Origin: Grimontia indica
GTDB taxonomy: Bacteria; Pseudomonadota; Gammaproteobacteria; Enterobacterales; Vibrionaceae
Direction: 5' to 3'
NCBI RefSeq assembly: GCF_000333895.2
Contig: NZ_ANFM02000006.1
Span: 62,001-126,000 of the forward strand
Length of the DNA stretch: 64,000 nucleotides
Shown: in pieces, positions 8,386 through 17,356 of the stretch
Position numbering within the stretch: the stretch's first letter is position 1
How the letters are laid out: each line of letters opens with the position of its first letter
Position numbers and translations under genes: made by a program
Notes under the pieces: generated by a model
Database searches by the model: none
The model's input: the letters and a program-made list of their open reading frames with translations, nothing else
What the model was told of the DNA's origin: nothing

Positions 8386-8814
8386 TTAAGCCGAAGCAGA
8401 CGCTTTTTCCTGATTTGAAGCTGATTTCTCTGCTGAGTTTTTATCCTCGTTGACCACTTTGAGTGATGGCTCATCTTTCAGTTTGTTTTCGCCCATCAGG
8501 CAACCGCCTTTGGCAATGGTCAATTGCTCGCTTTGAATTTGGCCTTTCATTTTACCCGAGCTCAGGATGTTGACTTCGCGTGCAATACAGGTGCCTTCAA
8601 CATAACCATTGATGGTGACGTGCTCTGCACGAATGTCGCCTTTAAAGTGGCCAGTAGAAGAGATAACGACGTTGCGTGCGTTGATAATGGTGCCTTCACC
8701 TTGGCCGTCAAACTGAATGTCACCTTCCAAGTCAAATTCACCGACTACACGGCACTCTTTAGCGATTAGTGACAAACATGGGCTAGATGTTGCCTTTTTT
8801 CCGAACATACCCAT
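8386..8814 (-). CDS. Bactofilin-family polymerising protein
   Basis: Bactofilins assemble into nucleotide-free filaments used for cell-shape and polar scaffold functions, often at the membrane. This 142-residue protein has the central right-handed beta-helix domain, visible as repeating short strands with glycines between about residues 20 and 110: VVGEFDLEGDIQFDGQGEG, then NVVISSTGHFKGDI, ITINGYVEGTC-like and VNILSSGKMKGQI units. The N-terminal MGMFGKK is basic and hydrophobic and could be a membrane anchor. The C-terminal tail is charged and low in complexity. AGGAG precedes the ATG. In other Vibrionaceae small bactofilins of this kind occur as single genes, as here. Confidence 0.9.
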   Translation of the reverse strand: MGMFGKKATSSPCLSLIAKECRVVGEFDLEGDIQFDGQGEGTIINARNVVISSTGHFKGDIRAEHVTINGYVEGTCIAREVNILSSGKMKGQIQSEQLTIAKGGCLMGENKLKDEPSLKVVNEDKNSAEKSASNQEKASASA

Positions 8815-8904
8815 TACTTTCTCCTGTACTCCAAGTCGGCAAAATCTTTCACCTAAAACAACAATCGAACGATCTTATCTGAAAACTGATAAATCACGTG
8901 ACAG

Positions 8905-8949
8905 AAAATTGTCTCTGTTGAGCCAAAATCACAGGAATAAGACAATTTT
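8905..8949. repeat. Inverted repeat between bactofilin and yceH
   Basis: Ten-base perfect arms AAAATTGTCT (8905-8914) and AGACAATTTT (8940-8949) separated by 25 bases, in the divergent promoter region. It could be a two-site operator or a long stem-loop; no regulator can be named. Confidence 0.45.
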
Positions 8950-9084
8950 GCGGGTCAACATTCCATAAATTGACCAAAGTTCCGGCAGTTACCGCGCCAA
9001 TATGGCAAATACTCGTATGTGCGGTTGCCGTGCTAGCACTAGATTGCTATAAACCGCTGCATAGGATTTAACTGAGGTATTCTC

Positions 9085-9723
9085 ATGGCGATTGAACTCA
9101 ACCCTTATGAAGCGCGAGTGATTGGATGTTTATTGGAAAAAGAAGTCACTACGCCGGATCTCTATCCATTGACCCTCAACAGCCTAACCACTGCCGCTAA
9201 CCAGAAAAGTAACCGCGAACCAGTTTATGCGCTTAGCGAAGCGGAAGTACTAGATGCCGTGGAATCGCTCAAATCCAAACGACTGATCAGTGATTTGGAA
9301 GGTTTTGGTAGCCGAGTGACCAAATACCAACACAGATTCTGTAACACAGAATTCGGATCGCTCCAGTTTTCGGAGCAAGAGAAGGGTATCGTATGTGTGA
9401 TGCTGCTGCGTGGTCCTCAAACCCCAGGTGAGCTTCGTACCCGAACAAATCGTTTGTGCGAATTCAGCGATGTGGGTCAGGTTGAATCAGTGTTAAGCGG
9501 CATGATTGAAAAGGGCTATGTTGCTCAATTGCCAAGAGAGCCTGGTAAACGCGAAAGCCGCTACGCACATCTCTTTGGAACAGAAGCTCCAACCGAGACG
9601 GTGACACCTTCATTCTCATCAGAACCGCAACAAGAAGGTCTCACTGAGCGTGTCGAAGCATTAGAAGCAGAAGTCGCTGAACTCAAAGCTTTGGTTAATC
9701 AACTCATGGACAACCAAGGCTAG
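9085..9723 (+). CDS. yceH: YceH, DUF480 winged-helix protein
   Basis: Member of the UPF0502/DUF480 family, about 212 residues, built of two winged-helix domains; the cellular role is not established. The start [34 protein letters not shown] is the family signature, followed by [12 protein letters not shown] and a second domain with [22 protein letters not shown]. The C-terminal 30 residues form a coiled coil ([20 protein letters not shown]), as in other members. GAGG lies upstream of the ATG. A GIY-YIG gene begins 14 bases downstream and yaeQ follows, so the three genes are probably cotranscribed. Confidence 0.93.
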   Translation: MAIELNPYEARVIGCLLEKEVTTPDLYPLTLNSLTTAANQKSNREPVYALSEAEVLDAVESLKSKRLISDLEGFGSRVTKYQHRFCNTEFGSLQFSEQEKGIVCVMLLRGPQTPGELRTRTNRLCEFSDVGQVESVLSGMIEKGYVAQLPREPGKRESRYAHLFGTEAPTETVTPSFSSEPQQEGLTERVEALEAEVAELKALVNQLMDNQG

Positions 9724-9737
9724 AACATCTTTACGTC

Positions 9738-10049
9738 ATGACTTTGACTCCTTCCAACGACGTGCCGCTCTGGCACGTCTATCTCATTCGTGCGCGTGAT
9801 AACTCTTTGTATTGTGGTGTTACCACTGATGTTATGCGTCGATTTGATGAGCACCAGCAAAACGGCACAAAAACTGCAAAGTACTTGAGAGGCAAACAGC
9901 CTCTTACACTAGCCTGGTCGTATGAGGTAGGAACGAAACAACAGGCGATGTCGCTGGAGTGGTATATCAAGCGGCTGACAAAACGTGAAAAAGAACAACT
10001 TTGCAAAGAACCTGACCGTATACAGGTCTTATTGAACGACAAATTTTAG
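9738..10049 (+). CDS. GIY-YIG nuclease-domain protein (YhbQ/UPF0213 type)
   Basis: Short protein of 103 residues consisting of one GIY-YIG endonuclease domain. The motif appears as VYLIRARDNSLYCGVTTDVMRRFDEHQ (GIY as VYL, YIG as YCG), followed by the conserved Arg, the His of EHQ, and a Glu (LEWYIKRLTK) for metal binding. Members of UPF0213 such as E. coli YhbQ have nuclease activity on DNA in vitro. It sits between yceH and yaeQ with short gaps, in an apparent three-gene operon. The call of the domain is firm; the biological substrate is unknown. Confidence 0.87.
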   Translation: MTLTPSNDVPLWHVYLIRARDNSLYCGVTTDVMRRFDEHQQNGTKTAKYLRGKQPLTLAWSYEVGTKQQAMSLEWYIKRLTKREKEQLCKEPDRIQVLLNDKF

Positions 10050-10062
10050 AGTGGGTATAACC

Positions 10063-10611
10063 ATGGCACTTAAAGCAACGGTGTATAAAGCCTCAATCAA
10101 TGTGGCTGACATGTCGAGAAATGTGTATCTCGATCATTCAGTAACGCTGGCGCAGCACCCGTCAGAAACTGAACAGCGCATGATGCTTCGTCTGCTTGCA
10201 TGGACCATGTACGCCGATGAGCGTCTGCAATTTACAAAAGGATTGTGCGAAGACACAGAGCCGGAGCTGTGGATCAAAAACTACAGCGACGAGATTGAAC
10301 TTTGGGTTGAACTTGGCTTGCCGGATGAAAAACGCCTGAAGAAAGCCTGTACGCAGGCAAAAGAAGTGGTGTTGTTCACTTATGACGACAATCCGGCCGC
10401 CGTTTGGAAAGCGAACATGTTGAACAAACTGTTCCCGTTCAAGAACCTGACCATTATCAACGTGATTGATGAAGTGTTGGATGCAGCCGCTGCGGCAAGT
10501 AGCCGCACGATGGCCATTCAGGCGACAATTGAAGATGGCCAGATTTGGTTCTCAGTAGGGGATTCGGTCATCGCGATTCAACCGGATGTCTGGAAAACTG
10601 CAGTGGCATAA
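10063..10611 (+). CDS. yaeQ: YaeQ family protein
   Basis: Cytosolic protein of the YaeQ family, 182 residues (E. coli 181), which resembles PD-(D/E)XK nucleases in fold and was first noted for compensating loss of RfaH in other species; the true role is unclear. The N-terminus MALKATVYKASINVADMSRNVYLDHSVTLAQHPSETEQRMMLRLLAW is highly conserved. An upstream in-frame ATG at 10051 adds four residues, but the family start is MALKAT and this ATG (10063) is preferred. It is the last gene of the yceH cluster, and a hairpin overlapping the next gene's end follows. Confidence 0.9.
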   Translation: MALKATVYKASINVADMSRNVYLDHSVTLAQHPSETEQRMMLRLLAWTMYADERLQFTKGLCEDTEPELWIKNYSDEIELWVELGLPDEKRLKKACTQAKEVVLFTYDDNPAAVWKANMLNKLFPFKNLTIINVIDEVLDAAAAASSRTMAIQATIEDGQIWFSVGDSVIAIQPDVWKTAVA

Positions 10612-10646
10612 CCAGAATGCTTTGCAATTTGCGATAATAATGTCAA

Positions 10647-12893
10647 TCAAGAAGCCGGGTATAAACGCCCGGCTCTTTGTTTCTTGAGCTCTGTCATCAG
10701 TTGTTCTGCGGTCATTGGCGCATAGTAGTAATGGCCCTGGGCAAAATTACAACCAATGTTTCTCAGTAGTTCCTGTTGATCGAGTGTTTCTACACCTTCC
10801 GCAACCACTTTCAATTGCAGTAAGTTCGCCATGCTGACCACTGCCTGACAAATGACCAAATCGTCTTTGGATTCGGGCAAATCTTTGATAAAGCCACGGT
10901 CAATCTTCACTGTGTTCACAGGGAAATGTTTCAAATAGGCCAGCGAGGAATAGCCGGTACCGAAATCGTCAATTGCCAGACTGATTCCCGAGGTGGTAAG
11001 TCGGTTGAGAATATGTTGGTTTCGTTCAAGGTTTTCAATGAAGACTTGCTCTGTCAGCTCAATCTGAACGCGGGAAGGTGGAATGTCGTATCGGGTAACG
11101 GAGCGAATGACATAGTCTGCCAGATAGCCATCCTGAAACTCGTGGCCAGAGACATTGATAGCAATACATTTTGGCGCACAGCGCTCATCGAGCATGTGCG
11201 AATAGTGTTTAAGCGCAGTATCAACGACCCAATGACCAAGCCGCTGCATCAGGCCAGTTTCTTCGGCAGTTTTGATGATGATGTCGGTGCTGATCGCCGC
11301 GCCACTTTTGGCTTCCCAACGCACTAAAGCCTCAACGCCGACAATCTGTCGCGTGCGAAGATCGACCTGTGGCTGAAAATAGAGCTCAAGCTCGTCGTTA
11401 TTGATTGCCTTGCGGATCGCACGTTCCAGCTCTTTCTTGTGATTGAGCTGGTCTTGCATGGTTTGGTTGTAGGCGACAACTTTTCGGTTTCCAAGAGCTC
11501 GTGCTTTATTGGCGGCGGTATCTGCATGACGCACCATGTTTTCCGCACGAAGATCATCACTGTAGCGATAGGCGATTCCAATGGCACAACTGGTCAATAT
11601 GTCGTTGTCTTCAATGTAGAACTCTTCTTCCAGGCACATTCTCAACTGGTTGGCCTGCATTTCCGCTTCCAGCTGGGACATGCCTGCGCAGGCAATCATA
11701 AATTGATCGTGGCCCGTGCGCGCAAGGATCGCGTGCGGGGGAAGCACCGTTTTAAAACGTTTAGCTGCCTCGAACACCAATTGGTCTGCAACCAGATGAC
11801 CGTACATATCATTGATCTCTCTTAACTTGTCGAGAGAAAGACACATTAAGACGATATCCTGCTCTGAGCTAAGTGCGCGGTCGAGATAGGTTTGCAGTGC
11901 AAATCGATTTGGCAGATGGGTTTGTGGGTCATGGTTCGCTGTGAACTGCAACTGAGCCTCGACTTCACGCCTTTGGATGATCTCTTTTTTCAATTTATAA
12001 ACGGTTTTGGACTCTGCACGACGCCCGATAATGTTGACTTCCAAAAGGTACAGAGAAATGGCGACGAGCAATGTCACGATAATACCGGCAAGGAAAATCA
12101 GCATAGGCAGCGAGAAATAGACTTGGTCGAATTGTGGTCGTTGCCAAACTGTCAGTTGCCACTGCCCATTGAGTGCTGTGAGTTCAACCGTATCCATCAT
12201 TGCGCCGCTAAAATCTGGCAGACTTCCAACAAACGGGGCGTTGCCGTCGCTCAACACGAGTTCTTGTTCAGGGCGGAGAAATTCCGTAGCAATAGCTTCG
12301 ATCATCTGTTTAATGTTGTAGCTTGCGCCCAAATAACCAGCTACCCGTCCCTCAAAGAAAACGGGGTGGAGCATTTCAATAGCAATGGCACCGTTGGGGG
12401 CAACCTGAACTTCTGAAGTAGAAAGCTTTGATAAAACGGGCATGCTATTGAACCGGACGGAAGGAGCTATCTGCCAGGCACTTTCCATCCGTTTCGGTGT
12501 GAAATAAGCCGGGGATGTATAGAGGACTTCTTGGTTTTCATCTTGCCAGTAAACACCCGAGAAGAAGGGAAAGGTGCGCTCGATACCTGTGGTCGCACTC
12601 TGCCAGATATCCTCATTTACCTGACCTTTGTTTTGAAGGTTGTTGGCTAACCACACCAAAAAATAGGCTTCTTTTTGTAGGTTCACTTCAATGGCACGTT
12701 GTACGCGGTTGACTTCCACGCTCAACATTTGGTGTTGGAGATCTATCTGCCTAGAAAGGGCGCTTTTATACAAGGTAAAGGTAGAGATAAGGATTACAAC
12801 GCAGACTACGACAATCCCAAGCAAAGAAAGGAACCTGGGGGCGTTGGCGTCAGAGGTTGTCACGTTTTCCGAAAGAGGTGGCACAGAAGGCAA
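10647..12893 (-). CDS. Membrane c-di-GMP phosphodiesterase, degenerate GGDEF plus EAL
   Basis: Two-transmembrane signalling protein of 748 residues. Segments at about 21-43 and 264-286 flank a periplasmic sensor domain of about 220 residues (CHASE-like). A GGDEF domain follows (about 315-470) in which the active-site loop reads RTGHDQF at 392-398, so diguanylate cyclase activity is unlikely. The EAL domain (about 485-735) keeps EAL at 521-523, the Asn of AINVSG, ELTEQ, IDDFGTGYS from 641, KIDRGFIKDL and EGVET, so it should hydrolyse c-di-GMP. Translation starts at TTG: AAGGG lies six bases before it, a stop lies just upstream, and later ATGs would remove the first membrane segment. Confidence 0.9.
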   Translation of the reverse strand: MPSVPPLSENVTTSDANAPRFLSLLGIVVVCVVILISTFTLYKSALSRQIDLQHQMLSVEVNRVQRAIEVNLQKEAYFLVWLANNLQNKGQVNEDIWQSATTGIERTFPFFSGVYWQDENQEVLYTSPAYFTPKRMESAWQIAPSVRFNSMPVLSKLSTSEVQVAPNGAIAIEMLHPVFFEGRVAGYLGASYNIKQMIEAIATEFLRPEQELVLSDGNAPFVGSLPDFSGAMMDTVELTALNGQWQLTVWQRPQFDQVYFSLPMLIFLAGIIVTLLVAISLYLLEVNIIGRRAESKTVYKLKKEIIQRREVEAQLQFTANHDPQTHLPNRFALQTYLDRALSSEQDIVLMCLSLDKLREINDMYGHLVADQLVFEAAKRFKTVLPPHAILARTGHDQFMIACAGMSQLEAEMQANQLRMCLEEEFYIEDNDILTSCAIGIAYRYSDDLRAENMVRHADTAANKARALGNRKVVAYNQTMQDQLNHKKELERAIRKAINNDELELYFQPQVDLRTRQIVGVEALVRWEAKSGAAISTDIIIKTAEETGLMQRLGHWVVDTALKHYSHMLDERCAPKCIAINVSGHEFQDGYLADYVIRSVTRYDIPPSRVQIELTEQVFIENLERNQHILNRLTTSGISLAIDDFGTGYSSLAYLKHFPVNTVKIDRGFIKDLPESKDDLVICQAVVSMANLLQLKVVAEGVETLDQQELLRNIGCNFAQGHYYYAPMTAEQLMTELKKQRAGRLYPAS
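10653..10685 (+). terminator. Terminator downstream of yaeQ, inside the 3' end of the convergent EAL gene
   Basis: Seven-bp GC stem (10653-10659 with 10668-10674) followed by a T-rich stretch on the plus strand. It overlaps the last codons of the minus-strand gene. Confidence 0.6.
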
Positions 12894-13408
12894 GTTAAAC
12901 CCTTACATATGAGTCATGTGTCTCTATAAAAAGTCTATGTCATATGCGTCAGATCGCAATGCGAAGTGGAAGAAAAATCCCAGAAATTCAGCAGGTCGCA
13001 GAACGGTGTCATTACATCGCCAACACATATTGTTTGGGATGTGATTTTTCAGACTGGTCTTCAATTTGGAAACAGGACAGCTAGCGCAGACTCAGCGATA
13101 GATGTCTTCTAGCTTGGGAAAGTGTCGAAGAAAGAAGATTAATCACGCTTAATGCTGATTTATGACTGAATAACTATATAGGTTTGAAATCATTCAAAAG
13201 TAATCAAACTGCAGATTAAAACATCGGTTTGACTCTATCTTCATGATAAACGACCAGTAATTTGAGAATTAGTAGTGTGGGTGCGTAGTGAAGGTAGACA
13301 CTAAACGTGAAAGGATTAATTTTGAATTAGTCTCGTATTTTTACAAAGATCGTATTGCTATTTGTCCTATCCTTACTATCAATGATTTGGGATTCAACAG
13401 GAGCCTCA
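12894..13408. other. Intergenic region between two divergent EAL genes
   Basis: About 515 bases with no supportable gene. It must carry the two divergent promoters. A short near-palindrome (ATATGAGTCAT and a second CATATG about 40 bases on, 12907-12950) lies near the start of the left gene. Nothing else is recognised. Confidence 0.5.
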
Positions 13409-14932
13409 GTGGATTGGCTCAGAAAACACATTAAAGCGCTATCGGTTATTTTTGTGACTGTTCTTTTCGCTTACTTCTCGCAGTTTGCGGTTTCTAACTG
13501 GTTAGTGAAGAAAAAGATCAAGGAAGATATCTCCGTGCTCTCTGAACTCTACTCTGAGCTCTATCGTCAGAGTTTTGAGCAGATGCGGACGCTTGAAGAA
13601 AACTTGCTCTATCAGTGTGACAATGATGATGTCGAGTTGATGAGCGAGTCAAAGAATCAAAATCTCTTCATAGAGTATGTTGATCTGCACCTCCCCAGTG
13701 GCCGTTCTTGTTCGATCTACAACGTCGACAAGGCCGGACGTGAGTTGATGACCTTTTCCTCCGAGGAAGAGATCTTCTTTGACCGTGTGTCACTCATTTT
13801 GAGTGATCATCAATTTGAAGAGATGCGTCTTCAAAACAAGCAAGGTCTTCTACGATTCATTTTTCAGCAGCCAAGAAACTTCCTATCTAATTGTAACCGC
13901 TGCCTATATATGGTGGTAAGGGTAAATGGTCAGGAGATATCACTCTACCAACGAAACGATTTGCCTTATCGTCAGGTCTACAGCGGAGAGTTGGATGGTG
14001 ACATCAATGTCAGTTTGTACATCAATGAAGATGGGGTTGAATATCTGGTCGGGGATCTTGTGATTCTGTTCGGCGCGCTGGTGATTTTGTTTGGGGTTTT
14101 GGTGGCTGTGGGTGTGGAACTCAACCAATCAGAACGCAAAGGACTCAGTGGTCTTCTCAATGAAGCTATCGAGTCAAATGCCCTCAAGCCTTTCTATCAG
14201 CCGATTGTTATGCCGGAAGGTAATGGCTATAGAATTGTCGGAGCAGAAGTGCTGGTTCGCTGGCAGGCTAGCCACGGTGAATTTATTCCGCCGGATACCT
14301 TTATCCCGCTTGCGGAACAAAACGGGGCAATAGACAGGATTACCGACCAACTGATTGATAACGTATTGGCCCACCTCAATGACATTCGAGTGCCGGAAGG
14401 GTTCTTTGTCAGTGTTAACGTATCTCCAAGTTATCTGGAGAAGTTTGATACTGCGGACAAAATCCTTAGCAAAATTGAAGAAGCAGGTTTGGACCCTCAT
14501 CTGCTATCGCTTGAAATTACTGAGCGGACAAAGTTTGGCGATCTTAACAAGGCTGCAGTCTGTATAGAAGCGCTGACAGATAGAGGGATCTCTATCAAAC
14601 TGGATGACTGTGGTACGGGCTATGGCGCTTTTTCCTACCTTCATGTGCTTAACATCGACACCATTAAGATTGATCGTATGTTCGTCGATGGTATTGGCAT
14701 GGAAGACTTTAAGAACACCATTCTTGATTCCATTCTCGCGTTTGCACGTGAATCTAAGCTCCACGTAGTCGCAGAGGGTGTGGAAACCAAAGTGCAGGCT
14801 GACTACCTGATTAAATCTGGGGTCGAAATGCTTCAAGGTTCTTATTTCGGTGACCCTGTGCCTTTCGAGGTTTTCCGAAAGCTGGTAGATAGCGACGAAC
14901 TCCTTGACGCCTCAAACATGGCCATTCAGTAG
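13409..14932 (+). CDS. CSS-motif c-di-GMP phosphodiesterase (EAL)
   Basis: Inner-membrane EAL protein of about 507 residues with an N-terminal CSS-type periplasmic sensor, in which cysteine redox state controls activity in E. coli homologues. Two membrane segments flank a periplasmic region that carries the CSS motif as RSCSIYN and further cysteines (LYQCDNDD, NCNRC). The EAL domain has AEVLVRW (ExL retained), SVNVSPSYL, EITERTKFG, KLDDCGTGYGAFS, KIDRMFVDG and VVAEGVET, so it should be active. The start is taken as GTG at 13409, because AGGAG lies five bases upstream. A TTG at 13355 and an ATG at 13382 in frame have no ribosome site. Confidence 0.88.
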   Translation: MDWLRKHIKALSVIFVTVLFAYFSQFAVSNWLVKKKIKEDISVLSELYSELYRQSFEQMRTLEENLLYQCDNDDVELMSESKNQNLFIEYVDLHLPSGRSCSIYNVDKAGRELMTFSSEEEIFFDRVSLILSDHQFEEMRLQNKQGLLRFIFQQPRNFLSNCNRCLYMVVRVNGQEISLYQRNDLPYRQVYSGELDGDINVSLYINEDGVEYLVGDLVILFGALVILFGVLVAVGVELNQSERKGLSGLLNEAIESNALKPFYQPIVMPEGNGYRIVGAEVLVRWQASHGEFIPPDTFIPLAEQNGAIDRITDQLIDNVLAHLNDIRVPEGFFVSVNVSPSYLEKFDTADKILSKIEEAGLDPHLLSLEITERTKFGDLNKAAVCIEALTDRGISIKLDDCGTGYGAFSYLHVLNIDTIKIDRMFVDGIGMEDFKNTILDSILAFARESKLHVVAEGVETKVQADYLIKSGVEMLQGSYFGDPVPFEVFRKLVDSDELLDASNMAIQ

Positions 14933-14937
14933 CTATT

Positions 14938-14981
14938 ACCCAAAATGCCTGAACCCTCTCTTCCATCAGGTTTTTTGGGTA
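14938..14981 (+). terminator. Terminator downstream of CSS-motif EAL gene
   Basis: Extended hairpin: the TACCCAAAA segment at its left pairs with TTTTTTGGGTA at its right, and CCTGA pairs with TCAGG inside, around a 13-base loop. The T run is within the right arm. Confidence 0.6.
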
Positions 14982-15222
14982 AATGATCACACAATTTAGC
15001 AAGGTGTGAACTCCATCAATATATTTCCTGCCTAGTGATAGAATAATCAATTAGATCAATTTGTTATCTTTTCGTAAATCAGTCCACTAATGACTAGACT
15101 TGAAATGATCTTCTTAGAAAAACGTTCATTTTATTGACCTCTGACAGATTGGTTTGAGGGGAGAGAAACTCTTTAGGGTTTATGCACTCAAAGAGTCACA
15201 CAGAGTTTTGGGAAGTGTTTAT

Positions 15223-16227
15223 ATGTTTAAATCTTTTTTTCTGGATAGACGCTGGTTTCACTGGTCGATTTTAGGCTCCGCGCTCATTCTTTACGTGACC
15301 TGGTACAAAGTAGAGTTGGATGTTCAGATAAATGAATGGTTCGGTTCCTTCTACAACCTGATTCAAAAAGCGCTCTCTGAGCCAAATACCGTCGAGTTTG
15401 ACGAATTCCTTTCCTCATGCCTCGAGTTCTTGACCATAGCGACCATCTACGTTGTTGTAGCCGTGATTCTTGAATTCTTTATTCGCCACTACGTTTTTCG
15501 ATGGCGAACCGCGATGAATGACTATTACGTTTCACACTGGAGCAAAATTCGCCACATCGAAGGGGCATCTCAACGTATTCAGGAAGACACGATGCGATTT
15601 GCCCGCATCATGGAGTCTCTGGGCGTGAGCTTTATGCGTTCTGTGATGACCCTGTTTGCCTTCCTGCCGATTCTTTGGGTGTTAAGTGAAAATATCACTG
15701 AGCTGCCTTGGATTGGCGAAGTGTCCCGCTCGCTGGTATATATCGCCATCTGTTCTGCACTGTTCGGTACTGTGCTTCTGGCCGTTGTGGGCATCAAGCT
15801 GCCGGGATTAGAGTTTAAAAACCAGAAAGTCGAAGCGGCCTACCGGAAGGAGTTGGTTTATGGCGAAGACCACGAAGATCGTGCAGAGCCGGAATCGCTG
15901 AAAGAACTGTTTCTTAACGTGAGACGAAACTATTTCAATCTCTACCGCCATTACCTCTACTTCGATATTGCTAAATGGTCGTATCTACAGGGAACCGTGA
16001 TTGTTCCGTACATTGCACTGGGGCCAACCATTGTGTCAGGTGCTGTCACTCTGGGGGTTCTTCAGCAAATTATCCGTGCATTTGGCAAGGTTGAGGATTC
16101 TTTCCAGTTCCTGGTGAACTCTTGGTCAACCATTGTTGAGCTAATGTCTATTTACAAGCGCCTTAAAGGCTTTGAAGAGCAGATCGATTTAGCAATTGAA
16201 GCCGAACAGTCCGCTGCGACCGATTAA
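15223..16227 (+). CDS. SbmA/BacA-type transporter, shortened at the N-terminus
   Basis: Inner-membrane transporter related to SbmA, which imports microcin B17/J25, proline-rich peptides and other antimicrobials using the proton gradient. The protein of 334 residues matches E. coli SbmA (406) over most of its length: HWSILGSALILYVTWYKVELDVQINEW, HYVFRWRTAMNDYY, RHIEGASQRIQEDTMRF, AVVGIKLPGLEFKNQKVEAAYRKELVYGED and LVELMSIYKRL are near-identical blocks. The first about 70 residues of SbmA are missing: MFKSFF is joined directly to the segment starting RRWFHWSI. GGAAG precedes the ATG at 15223; the longer frame from 15154 has no conserved sequence. It may be a functional variant or a deletion. 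Confidence 0.86.
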   Translation: MFKSFFLDRRWFHWSILGSALILYVTWYKVELDVQINEWFGSFYNLIQKALSEPNTVEFDEFLSSCLEFLTIATIYVVVAVILEFFIRHYVFRWRTAMNDYYVSHWSKIRHIEGASQRIQEDTMRFARIMESLGVSFMRSVMTLFAFLPILWVLSENITELPWIGEVSRSLVYIAICSALFGTVLLAVVGIKLPGLEFKNQKVEAAYRKELVYGEDHEDRAEPESLKELFLNVRRNYFNLYRHYLYFDIAKWSYLQGTVIVPYIALGPTIVSGAVTLGVLQQIIRAFGKVEDSFQFLVNSWSTIVELMSIYKRLKGFEEQIDLAIEAEQSAATD

Positions 16228-16250
16228 CCTTTGAAAACTGCGAACTGAAA

Positions 16251-16282
16251 CGCCTCTCCTGACCAAGGAGGGGCGTTTTTTA
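16251..16282 (+). terminator. Terminator of the sbmA-like gene
   Basis: Ten-bp GC-rich stem (16251-16260 with 16265-16274, one G-U pair) with a run of T, just after the stop codon. Confidence 0.85.
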
Positions 16283-16305
16283 TTGCATGGCGCAAATTTA
16301 TCACC

Positions 16306-16363
16306 TTGTACATAAAAAAATAATTGTACAAGAGTGATCCTTTCTTATCCTTAAGTTGTACAA
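16306..16363. promoter_or_regulatory. Three TTGTACA(A) repeats, candidate LitR/MerR operator of the photolyase operon
   Basis: TTGTACA at 16306-16312, TTGTACAA at 16324-16331 and TTGTACAA at 16356-16363 lie within 60 bases upstream of the first gene, in an AT-rich tract. TGTACA-type repeats of this kind are the binding sites of LitR/CarH-family MerR regulators. One such regulator is encoded as the second gene of the operon, so autoregulation is likely. The third repeat can serve as part of a -35 region for an element TATAAC near 16377. Confidence 0.65.
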
Positions 16364-16396
16364 ACATAAAAATATGTATAACTAAGGAACAGCGTT

Positions 16397-17356
16397 ATGA
16401 CGATCAAACTGGGAGTGAGTGCTTGTGTTATTGGCGATCAAGTTCGTTTCGACAGTGGGCATAAGCGGAGTCATTTTGTGGCAAGCGAACTCGAACCCTT
16501 TGTAGAGTTTGTTCCTGTCTGCCCTGAAGTTGGCATTGGTCTGCCAGTGCCAAGGCCTACCATTCGTCTGTTGGATCGCGGTGAACCTATCGGTGTGCGC
16601 TTGGTGGAAACCAAAGATGCAGATGCTGACCATACAGCGAAGATGGTAGATTTCAGCAAGAAAAAAGCCGAACACCTCGCGGGGATGGAGCTGTGCGGTT
16701 ACGTTGTTTGTGCAAAATCCCCAACCTGTGGCATGGAACGCGTCAAGGTATACCGTGAGAATGGTTATGTGGCTTCTGAAAAGATTGGGGTAGGGCTTTA
16801 CACCCAACAATTGATAGAACGCATGCCTTGGTTGCCTATCGAGGAAGATGGTCGACTTAATGACCCTGTGCTTCGTGAAAACTTTGTTTTCCGCATCTTT
16901 GCCCTTCGGGACTTCTACGACTCGATGGCTGATGGACTCTCCCGCCGAGCAATTGTTGAATTCCATTCACGCTACAAACTGGTTTTGATGGCGCACTCGC
17001 CATCCGCCTACAAAGAACTGGGCAAGTTCGTCGCAGACATTGCCAACCACGATATTAATGATTTTTACGCTGAATACCGAACCCGCTTTATGCAAGCTAT
17101 TACGCAACGTGCGACGCGCAAGAACAACACCAATGTGTTGATGCACCTGCAAGGTTATTTCAAACGCGCACTCGACAAGCAACAGAAAGCGGAACTGGCG
17201 GATCTCATTCATGCGTACCGCAGAGGCACCATGCCGTTGCTGGCGCCTCTTACTCTCATTAATCACCACTTGAACCAAAATCCGGATCCTTATCTGGCTC
17301 AACAGAGCTACCTGAATCCCTATCCGGATAGCTTGAGATTACGTTATGGACTCTAA
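16397..17356 (+). CDS. DUF523-DUF1722 (YbgA-type) protein
   Basis: Two-domain protein of 319 residues. The N-terminal DUF523 half (about 1-150) begins with KLGVSACVIGDQVRFDSGHK and has cysteines in SACV, CPEVGIG, LCGYVVCAKSPTCGMERV, which suggest metal or Fe-S binding. The C-terminal DUF1722 half (about 190-310) resembles E. coli YbgA: RYKLVLMAHSPSAYKELG. In E. coli ybgA also lies directly next to phrB, so the link with photolyase is conserved, though its role is unknown. AAGGA lies eight bases before the ATG. It is the first gene of the operon and overlaps the merR gene by 11 bases. Confidence 0.9.
   Translation: MTIKLGVSACVIGDQVRFDSGHKRSHFVASELEPFVEFVPVCPEVGIGLPVPRPTIRLLDRGEPIGVRLVETKDADADHTAKMVDFSKKKAEHLAGMELCGYVVCAKSPTCGMERVKVYRENGYVASEKIGVGLYTQQLIERMPWLPIEEDGRLNDPVLRENFVFRIFALRDFYDSMADGLSRRAIVEFHSRYKLVLMAHSPSAYKELGKFVADIANHDINDFYAEYRTRFMQAITQRATRKNNTNVLMHLQGYFKRALDKQQKAELADLIHAYRRGTMPLLAPLTLINHHLNQNPDPYLAQQSYLNPYPDSLRLRYGL

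Noticed and set aside
16382-16966. Long antisense frame of 194 codons over the DUF523/DUF1722 gene
   Set aside because: The opposite strand has a clear conserved family; the antisense frame is a shadow of codon use.
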